From the NCBI GenBank assembly GCA_035440445.1, contig DAORMJ010000010.1, positions 62,001 to 126,000 of the forward strand: DNA of 64,000 bases, read 5' to 3'. The position numbers were made by a program, and so were the translations under genes. The DNA is from Ga0077548 sp035440445. Its GTDB lineage: Bacteria > Pseudomonadota > Alphaproteobacteria > Rhizobiales > Xanthobacteraceae. The notes under the pieces were generated by a model. It did not search any database and was not told the DNA's origin. It saw only the letters and a program-made list of their open reading frames with translations. Shown piece by piece: positions 58,037 to 64,000 of this stretch. How positions within the stretch are numbered: the first letter of the stretch is position 1; the number at the start of each line of letters is the position of its first letter.

Positions 58037-60182
58037 GTGAGTGATCCAGTCACGCTGCGCCGCGAGGGCGCAATCGCCATCATCACCGTCGACAATCCGC
58101 CGGTGAACGCGCTGAAACATGCAGTTCGCGCCGGCCTGCAGAAACTGTTCAAGGAAGCCGATGCCGATCCCGGCGTGGAAGCGATCGTGCTCACTTGCGC
58201 GGGTCGCACCTTCATCGCGGGCGCCGACATCACCGAATTCGGCAAGCCGCCGATGGCGCCGAGCCTGATCGAGGCGATCACCGACATCGATAACGTATCG
58301 AAGCCGACGGTCGCGGCTGTTCACGGCACCGCGCTCGGCGGCGGGCTCGAAGTCGCGCTCGGCTGCAATTATCGTGTCGCGACCAAGGACGCGAAGCTCG
58401 GCCTTCCGGAAATCAAGCTCGGGCTCATTCCCGGTGCGGGCGGCACGCAGCGCCTGCCGCGACTGATCGGCATCGAAAAAGCCTTGCCCATCATTCTTTC
58501 AGGTAATCCCGTGAGCGCTACGCAGGCGCTCAAGGACGGTCTGGTCGACGACATCGTCGAGGGCGATCTCGTGGCGGGAGCCGTTGCCTTCGCAAAGAAG
58601 NNNNNNNNNNACCTGGATGCCGCTCGGGATCGCGACTGCCATGCTCGCCGCCGAGAAGAAGCCGTTGCAGCGCGCGAGCCGCATGGAAGACAAGCTCGCG
58701 GCACTGCGCGCCAATCCCGACCAATATAATGAGATCGCCGCCAAGGCGCTCGGCCGCAACAAGGGCCTGAAAGCGCCGATGGCCGCGGTCGATGCGATCA
58801 AGATGACGCTTTCGGTGCCGTTCGACGAAGCGCTGAAGCGCGAGCGCAACCTGTTCATCGAATTGCTCACGACGGAAGAATCGAAGTCGCAGCGCCACGC
58901 CTTCTTCGCCGAACGCGAAGCCTCCAAGGTGCTCGACATGCCCGCCGGCACCAAGGGCCGCGAGGTGAAGCAGGCCGCCGTGATCGGCGGCGGCACCATG
59001 GGCGGCGGCATCGCCATGTGCTTCGCCAACGCCGGCATTCCGGTAACGCTGATCGAGACGACCGAAGAATATCTAAACAACGGCCTCGCCAAGGTCCGCA
59101 CGAATTACGAGAACACCGCCAAGCGCGGCGGGATGAGCGACGCCGATGTCGAAAAGCGCATGGCTTTGATTACCGGCGCGGTCGGCCTTGAGGGCACGAA
59201 AGACGCCGACATCGTCATCGAAGCGGTGTTCGAAGAGATGGGTCTGAAGAAAGAAATCTTCGGCAAGCTCGACCAGATCACGAAGCCCGGCACGGTGCTT
59301 GCCACCAATACTTCGACGCTCGACGTCAATGAAATCGCAGAAGCGACGAAGCGGCCGCAGGACGTAGTCGGCATGCACTTCTTCAGTCCCGCGAACGTCA
59401 TGAAGTTGCTGGAGATCGTGCGCGGCGAGAAAACTTCGTTCGACGTGTTGCAGACCGCGATCGCGGTCGCGCGCAAAATCGCGAAAGTGCCGGCCGTGGT
59501 CGGCGTCTGCTACGGCTTCGTCGGCAACCGCATGCTGCATAAGCGCGGCGTGCAGGCCGACCGGCTCATCCTCGAAGGCGCGCTGCCGCAGGAAGTCGAT
59601 GCCGTCACCGTCGAATTCGGCTTCCCCATGGGCGCCTTTGCCATGAACGATCTCGCCGGCATCGATGTCGGCTGGCGCATTCGCCGCGCACGCGGGGAGC
59701 GCAACGAAATCGCCGATACGCTCGCCGAAGCCGGACGCTATGGCCAGAAGACCGGCAAGGGCTTCTATATCTACGAGAAGGGCTCGCGCACGCCTATCCC
59801 CGATCCGGAAGTCGAGAAGATCATTCTCGATGCTTCCGCGCGAAAGGGCATCAAGCGCCGTCCGGTCTCGAAGCAGGAAATCGTCGAGCGCCTGATCTAT
59901 CCGGTAATCAACGAGGGCGCGCGCATTCTGGAGGAAGGCATTGCCTCGCGTCCGGGCGACATCGATGTCATCTGGATTTACGGCTATGGATGGCCGGTCT
60001 GGCGCGGCGGGCCGATGCATTATGCCGACACGGTTGGCCTGAAACATGTACGTGACCGGCTTGCGTATTATGCAAAAGAGACCGGCGACCCGTCGCTCGA
60101 ACCTTCGGCACTCCTCAACAAACTTGCCGACGAAGGCAAAACCTTCGCTTCCTTCGCCAGCGGAATGCAGAAAGCCTCATGA
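58037..60182 (+). CDS. pimF: Bifunctional enoyl-CoA hydratase/3-hydroxyacyl-CoA dehydrogenase, interrupted by an assembly gap
   Basis: Starts at a GTG (58037). The first part (58037-58600) is a crotonase domain: CAGRTFIAGADITEF, GGGLEVALGCNYRV and LPEIKLGLIPGAGGTQRLP. After ten N the frame resumes at 58611 with the linker, the NAD domain (AVIGGGTMGGGIAMCFANAG, VGMHFFSPANVMKLLE) and the C-terminal dehydrogenase region (GIASRPGDIDVIWIYGYGWP). The two parts are in different frames across exactly ten bases, so the N count is not the true gap length. It does hydration and oxidation in beta-oxidation. Its TGA overlaps the pimA ATG. Confidence 0.88.
58601..58610. other. Assembly gap (10 N) inside pimF
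   Basis: Ten unresolved bases. A multiple of three is needed to keep the flanking frames joined, so the number is a placeholder. About ten residues just after the gap (TWMPLGIATAM) do not look like the family linker and may also be affected. Confidence 0.98.
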
Positions 60183-61891
60183 CCCTGTCGCGCCCGTATC
60201 CTTGGGAGAAATCCTACCCGGCGGGCGCCGACTGGGCAGCACCGGTTCGCGCCGGCACGATCAACGAATTGTTCGACCGTGCCGTCGCAACTTATCCTGA
60301 CAATTACGCGCTCGAATATCGCGACCGCCGCACGACCTATCGCGAATTGAGCGATCTGGTGTCGCGCGCAGCAAGCGGCCTCATGGCACTCGGCGTCAAA
60401 CCGGGCGCGGCGGTCGGCCTTTATCTGCCCAATACCCCGGTGCATCCGATCCTATTCTTTGCGGTGCTGAAAGCGGGCGGCCGCGTCGTGCATATGTCGC
60501 CACTCGATGCCGAACGCGAGCTTGCGCATAAGCTCAAAGACTCCGGCGCGCGCATCATGGTCACGACCAACTTTCCAGGCATGGTCACGCGCGCGCAGAA
60601 ACTCGACGCCGAGGGCCTGCTCGATCATCTCATCGTCGCTGACGACGCCGCCTTCGGCCCGTCTCCCATTCAATACGATCCGATGCCGTCCAACGGGCGT
60701 TCGATCACGCTTGAGCATCTGCTCGCTCTTGCGCCTGCGCCCGCGCAATGGCCGGAAGTGACGGAAGACGACATCGCACTCCTGCAATATACCGGCGGCA
60801 CCACCGGCCTGCCGAAGGGTGCGATGCTGCTGCATCGCAATCTCACCGCGACCAATTCGGTCTATAAGAACTGGGCGGCGGCGCAGCGCGAACTGAAATC
60901 GGGCGAGAAGGTCATCGTCTGCCTGCCGCTGTTTCACATCTATGCCTTGAGTTCGGTCTTCATCCGCGCCATCGATCAGGGCAACGAATGCCTGCTGCGC
61001 CCGCGCTTCGACGTCGAAACCACGTTTCGCGACATCGAAGTGAAGAAGGCGAATTACTTCCCCGGTGTGCCGACCATGTGGATCGCGCTTGCCTCCTCAC
61101 CCGATCTGGAGAAGCGCGATCTTTCTTCGCTTTCGATGTGCGCTTCGGGGGGCGCGCCGCTGCCGGTCGAAGTCTTCGAGCGCTTCAAGAAGATCACCGG
61201 CATCTCGCTCCGGGGCGGCTGGGGCATGACGGAAACCGCGCCCGCCGGCACCAACCTGCCCTATGACGGCGACGTGCCGCCCGGCACCATCGGCCTGCCC
61301 CTGCCCGGTCTTTATATGGATATCGTCGCGCTCGACGAACCCACGCGCGTATTGCCCTTCGGCGAAACCGGCGAAATCCGGATCAAAGGACCGAACGTCT
61401 TTGCGGGCTATTGGAACAAGCCGGAAGATACCAAGAATGCCTTCGTCGAGGACGGACACTTCCTCACCGGCGACATCGGCACCATGGACGAGAACGGCTG
61501 GTTCTTCCTGGTGGATCGCAAGAAGGACATGATCATCTCGGGCGGCTTCAATGTTTATCCGAGCGTGATCGAACAGGCGCTGTTCGAGCACCCGGACATC
61601 GAAGGCGTCATTGTCATCGGCGTGCCGGACGATTACCGCGGCGAAGCCGCCAAAGCCTTCATCAAGATGCGCCAAAGCGCGGCACCGCTGACGCTCGAGG
61701 CGGTGCGCGATTTTCTCGCCGACAAGGTCGGCAAACACGAAATGCCGGCAAGCATCGAAATTCGCGACGCTCTTCCCATGACGTCGGTCGGCAAGCTTTC
61801 CAAGAAGGAGCTTGTCCTGGAAGAGCGCCGGAAATACCAGACCATGAAACAACAGAACGCGTCCGCAACCACGGACCGAGCCAACCAGTGA
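60179..61891 (+). CDS. pimA: Dicarboxylate/fatty acid-CoA ligase, PimA-like
   Basis: 570 residues of the ANL superfamily. Motifs: LQYTGGTTGLPKGAMLLH for ATP binding, GWGMTETAPAGTNLPY, TGDIGTMDENGWFFLVDRKK in parts, and the C-terminal Lys in TSVGKLSKKELV. It activates pimelate-like dicarboxylic acids or medium/long fatty acids as CoA esters. Its ATG overlaps the pimF stop (ATGA) and pimB follows after ten bases, so the genes are translationally coupled. Substrate is inferred from the pim gene order. Confidence 0.9.
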   Translation: MTLSRPYPWEKSYPAGADWAAPVRAGTINELFDRAVATYPDNYALEYRDRRTTYRELSDLVSRAASGLMALGVKPGAAVGLYLPNTPVHPILFFAVLKAGGRVVHMSPLDAERELAHKLKDSGARIMVTTNFPGMVTRAQKLDAEGLLDHLIVADDAAFGPSPIQYDPMPSNGRSITLEHLLALAPAPAQWPEVTEDDIALLQYTGGTTGLPKGAMLLHRNLTATNSVYKNWAAAQRELKSGEKVIVCLPLFHIYALSSVFIRAIDQGNECLLRPRFDVETTFRDIEVKKANYFPGVPTMWIALASSPDLEKRDLSSLSMCASGGAPLPVEVFERFKKITGISLRGGWGMTETAPAGTNLPYDGDVPPGTIGLPLPGLYMDIVALDEPTRVLPFGETGEIRIKGPNVFAGYWNKPEDTKNAFVEDGHFLTGDIGTMDENGWFFLVDRKKDMIISGGFNVYPSVIEQALFEHPDIEGVIVIGVPDDYRGEAAKAFIKMRQSAAPLTLEAVRDFLADKVGKHEMPASIEIRDALPMTSVGKLSKKELVLEERRKYQTMKQQNASATTDRANQ

Positions 61892-61901
61892 GGAAATAGA
61901 C

Positions 61902-63083
61902 ATGCGCGAGGCCGTTATCGTCTCCACTGCCCGCACCCCGATCGGCAAAGCCTATCGCGGTGCTTTCAACAACACCGAAGGTGCGACGCTTTATGGTCAC
62001 GCCATCGAACATGCCGTGAAGCGGGCCGGCATCGAGGGCGCGGAAGTGGAAGACGTGGTGATGGGCACGGCACTCCAGCAGGGCGCGACCGGCGGCAATA
62101 TCGCGCGCAAGGCGCTTCTGCGCGCGGGACTGCCGGTCACGGTCGCCGGCACCACGATCGACCGCCAATGCGCGTCGGGCCTGCAGGCGATCGCGCTCGC
62201 CGCGCGTTCGATCATTTACGATGGTGTCGAGATCGCGGTCGGCGGCGGCGGGGAATCGATCAGCCTTGTGCAGAACGAACACATGAACGGCTTCCATGCG
62301 GTCGATCCCGAACTGCAGAAGATCAAGGGCGACGTTTACATGCCGATGCTCGACACCGCCGAAGTGGTGTCGAAGCGCTACGGCATCTCGCGCGAAGCGC
62401 AGGACGAGTATTCGCTCGAAAGCCAGCGCCGCACGGCGGCCGCGCAACAGGGCGGCAAGTTCAAGGAAGAAATCGCGCCGATGTCCACCAAGATGGCGGT
62501 AATGGACAAGGCGACCAAGGAAGTCTCCTACAAGGACATCACGCTCTCGCAGGACGAAGGTCCGCGCCCCGAAACCACCGCCGAAGGGCTGGCCGGGTTG
62601 AAGCCGGTCCGCGAAGGCGGCTCGGTGACCGCGGGTAACGCGAGCCAGTTGTCGGATGGCGCGAGCGCCACCGTCATCATGAGTTCCGAGATGGCGGCGA
62701 AGAAGGGGCTAAAGCCGCTCGGCATTTTCCGCGGCTTCGTTGCGGCCGGCTGCGAGCCGGACGAAATGGGCATCGGGCCGGTCTATGCGATCCCGCGGCT
62801 TCTGCAGCGTCATGGACTGAAGATCGACGACATCGACCTCTGGGAGCTGAACGAAGCCTTCGCAGTGCAGGTGATCTATTGCCGCGACAAGCTCGGCATC
62901 GATCCGGAAAAGCTCAACGTCAACGGCGGCTCGATCGCGGTCGGCCATCCTTACGGCATGACCGGCGCGCGGCTCACGGGCCACGTGCTGATCGAAGGCG
63001 CGCGGCGCAAGGCGAAATACGGCGTGGTCACCATGTGCGTCGGCGGCGGCATGGGTGCGGCCGGCCTTTTCGAAATCCAGTAA
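61902..63083 (+). CDS. pimB: Acetyl-CoA acyltransferase (thiolase), PimB-like
   Basis: 393 residues with all thiolase residues: Cys in DRQCASGLQAI (near 87), NEAFAVQ, His in VGHPYGMTG and Cys in MCVGGGMGAAG. GAGGAAATAGAC precedes the ATG. It performs the final cleavage of beta-ketoacyl-CoA in the pim pathway. Confidence 0.93.
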   Translation: MREAVIVSTARTPIGKAYRGAFNNTEGATLYGHAIEHAVKRAGIEGAEVEDVVMGTALQQGATGGNIARKALLRAGLPVTVAGTTIDRQCASGLQAIALAARSIIYDGVEIAVGGGGESISLVQNEHMNGFHAVDPELQKIKGDVYMPMLDTAEVVSKRYGISREAQDEYSLESQRRTAAAQQGGKFKEEIAPMSTKMAVMDKATKEVSYKDITLSQDEGPRPETTAEGLAGLKPVREGGSVTAGNASQLSDGASATVIMSSEMAAKKGLKPLGIFRGFVAAGCEPDEMGIGPVYAIPRLLQRHGLKIDDIDLWELNEAFAVQVIYCRDKLGIDPEKLNVNGGSIAVGHPYGMTGARLTGHVLIEGARRKAKYGVVTMCVGGGMGAAGLFEIQ

Positions 63084-63099
63084 CGCAAGGCATTTCCCG

Positions 63100-64000
63100 A
63101 TGGATCTGAACTTCACCAGGGAAGAAATCGCATTTCGCGACGAAGTGCGCGATTTCTTCGCCAAGAACGTGCCCACTGACACACGCCGGAAGCTGATCGA
63201 AGGCCGCAAGCTCGAGAAGGCCGACATCGTCGACTGGCAGCGCATCCTCAACAAGAAGGGTTGGGCGGTTTATCAGTGGCCGAAGGAATATGGCGGCACC
63301 GGCTGGACGGCCGTGCAGAAATACATCTTCCTGGAAGAGTTGCAGCGCGCGCCCGCGCCCGATCCACTCCCCTTCGCGGTCAGCATGGTCGGCCCGGTGA
63401 TCTACGCCTTCGGCAACGAGCAGCAGAAAAAGCATTTCCTGCCGCGCATCGCGAACTTAGATGACTGGTGGTGCCAGGGCTTCTCGGAGCCCGGTGCCGG
63501 CTCCGACCTCGCGGGCCTTTCCACCAAGGCCGTGCGCGAAGGCGATCACTGGATCATCAACGGCCAGAAGACCTGGACCACGCTTGCGCAATATGCCGAC
63601 TGGATCTTCGTACTTGCGCGCACCGACACGAAGGCAAAGAAGCAGGAAGGCATTTCCTTCATTCTTTGCGACATGAAGACGCCGGGCATCACCGTGCGGC
63701 CGATCCAGTTGATCGACGGCGGCAAGGAAGTGAACGAGGTCTTCTTCGATAACGTGAAGGTGCCTTACGAGAATCTCGTGGGCCAGGAAAACCGCGGCTG
63801 GGACTATGCGAAATTCCTGCTCGGCAACGAGCGCACCGGCATCGCCCGCGTCGGCATTTCCAAGGAGCGTATCCGCCGCCTGAAAGAGCTTGCGAAGATC
63901 GAGGTCTCCGGCGGCAAGCCGATGATCGAGGACCCGCGCTTCCGCGCCAAGATTTCGCAGGTCGAGATCGAACTGAAGGCGCTGGAGATGACGCAGATGC
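63100..64000 (+). CDS. pimC: Acyl-CoA dehydrogenase, large subunit PimC-like (3' end outside window)
   Basis: The frame opens at the ATG at 63100 and is still open at the window end, giving 300 residues. It shows the acyl-CoA dehydrogenase N-terminal helices (MDLNFTREEIAFRDEVRDFF), the flavin/substrate segment CQGFSEPGAGSDLAGL, and the FILCDMKTPGITVRPI beta-barrel part. The C-terminal helical domain begins near NERTGIARVG. It follows pimB by 16 bases. In R. palustris pimC pairs with a small subunit pimD, which would lie beyond the window. Confidence 0.92.
   Translation, partial: MDLNFTREEIAFRDEVRDFFAKNVPTDTRRKLIEGRKLEKADIVDWQRILNKKGWAVYQWPKEYGGTGWTAVQKYIFLEELQRAPAPDPLPFAVSMVGPVIYAFGNEQQKKHFLPRIANLDDWWCQGFSEPGAGSDLAGLSTKAVREGDHWIINGQKTWTTLAQYADWIFVLARTDTKAKKQEGISFILCDMKTPGITVRPIQLIDGGKEVNEVFFDNVKVPYENLVGQENRGWDYAKFLLGNERTGIARVGISKERIRRLKELAKIEVSGGKPMIEDPRFRAKISQVEIELKALEMTQM

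Noticed and set aside
1..64000. tRNA genes, rRNA genes, CRISPR arrays, insertion sequences, prophage
   Set aside because: No cloverleaf with a T-loop consensus, no direct-repeat array and no transposase, integrase or phage structural gene was recognised on either strand.

Overview
The window looks like a chromosomal segment of a high-GC alphaproteobacterium of the order Hyphomicrobiales (Rhizobiales), probably near the Rhodopseudomonas/Bradyrhizobium/Xanthobacteraceae group. The basis is codon use, the several palindromic intergenic repeats that I associate with this order, a pim-type dicarboxylate operon laid out as in Rhodopseudomonas palustris, and alphaproteobacterial-style Tad genes. A run of ten N (58601-58610) shows it is a draft assembly. 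I saw no tRNA, rRNA, CRISPR array, insertion sequence or prophage. All assignments were made by eye from translated sequence and remembered family motifs; no database search was run.

Layout. 1-8.7 kb is mostly housekeeping and envelope genes: the 3' end of ahcY, a class II glutamine amidotransferase, a GNAT acetyltransferase, lepA, small stress-type proteins (PRC-barrel, a Lys-rich basic protein, DUF1508), an L,D-transpeptidase, the endopeptidase MepA, a Yip1 membrane protein and a BtuF-like binding protein. 8.8-14.6 kb holds a single-chain fusion of malonyl-CoA decarboxylase and malonyl-CoA synthetase, convergent with a three-gene TRAP transporter that may import malonate. 14.9-19.1 kb is marR-iorA-iorB (indolepyruvate ferredoxin oxidoreductase). 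19.1-22.8 kb has mobB, a secreted amidohydrolase with a DapA-like aldolase, and a MetE-like methyltransferase. 22.8-29.3 kb holds a MarR regulator and a minus-strand operon (crotonase, feruloyl-CoA-synthetase-like ligase, thiolase, SDR, thioesterase) that could carry out CoA-dependent beta-oxidative shortening of hydroxycinnamates.

29.6-39.5 kb is an oxalate and one-carbon island: a tripartite tricarboxylate-type transporter (tctCBA), a GntR regulator preceded by two matching palindromes, oxc, frc (with an unusual Lys/Ala-rich N-terminal tail), a stand-alone homologue of the hydrolase domain of 10-formyl-THF dehydrogenase, and formate-THF ligase. Together they could import oxalate, decarboxylate it as oxalyl-CoA, and move the formyl/formate product into the folate pool. 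A LysR gene and two tandem paralogous small secreted proteins follow. 42.4-50.5 kb is a Tad pilus assembly block (cpaB, cpaC, a small lipoprotein, cpaE, cpaF, tadB, tadC, tadD) with no pilin, prepilin peptidase or TadE/F/G in the window.

50.9-56.6 kb is the most interesting part. An RpfF-type DSF synthase converges on an RpfC-type hybrid sensor kinase, and the kinase is co-transcribed with a REC-PAS-GGDEF-EAL regulator where Xanthomonas has the HD-GYP protein RpfG. This suggests a complete fatty-acid quorum-sensing circuit wired to c-di-GMP, next to the Tad pilus genes. 57.0-64.0 kb is pimR-pimFABC, for dicarboxylate/fatty-acid beta-oxidation, with a candidate IclR operator; pimF contains the assembly gap and pimC runs off the window end.
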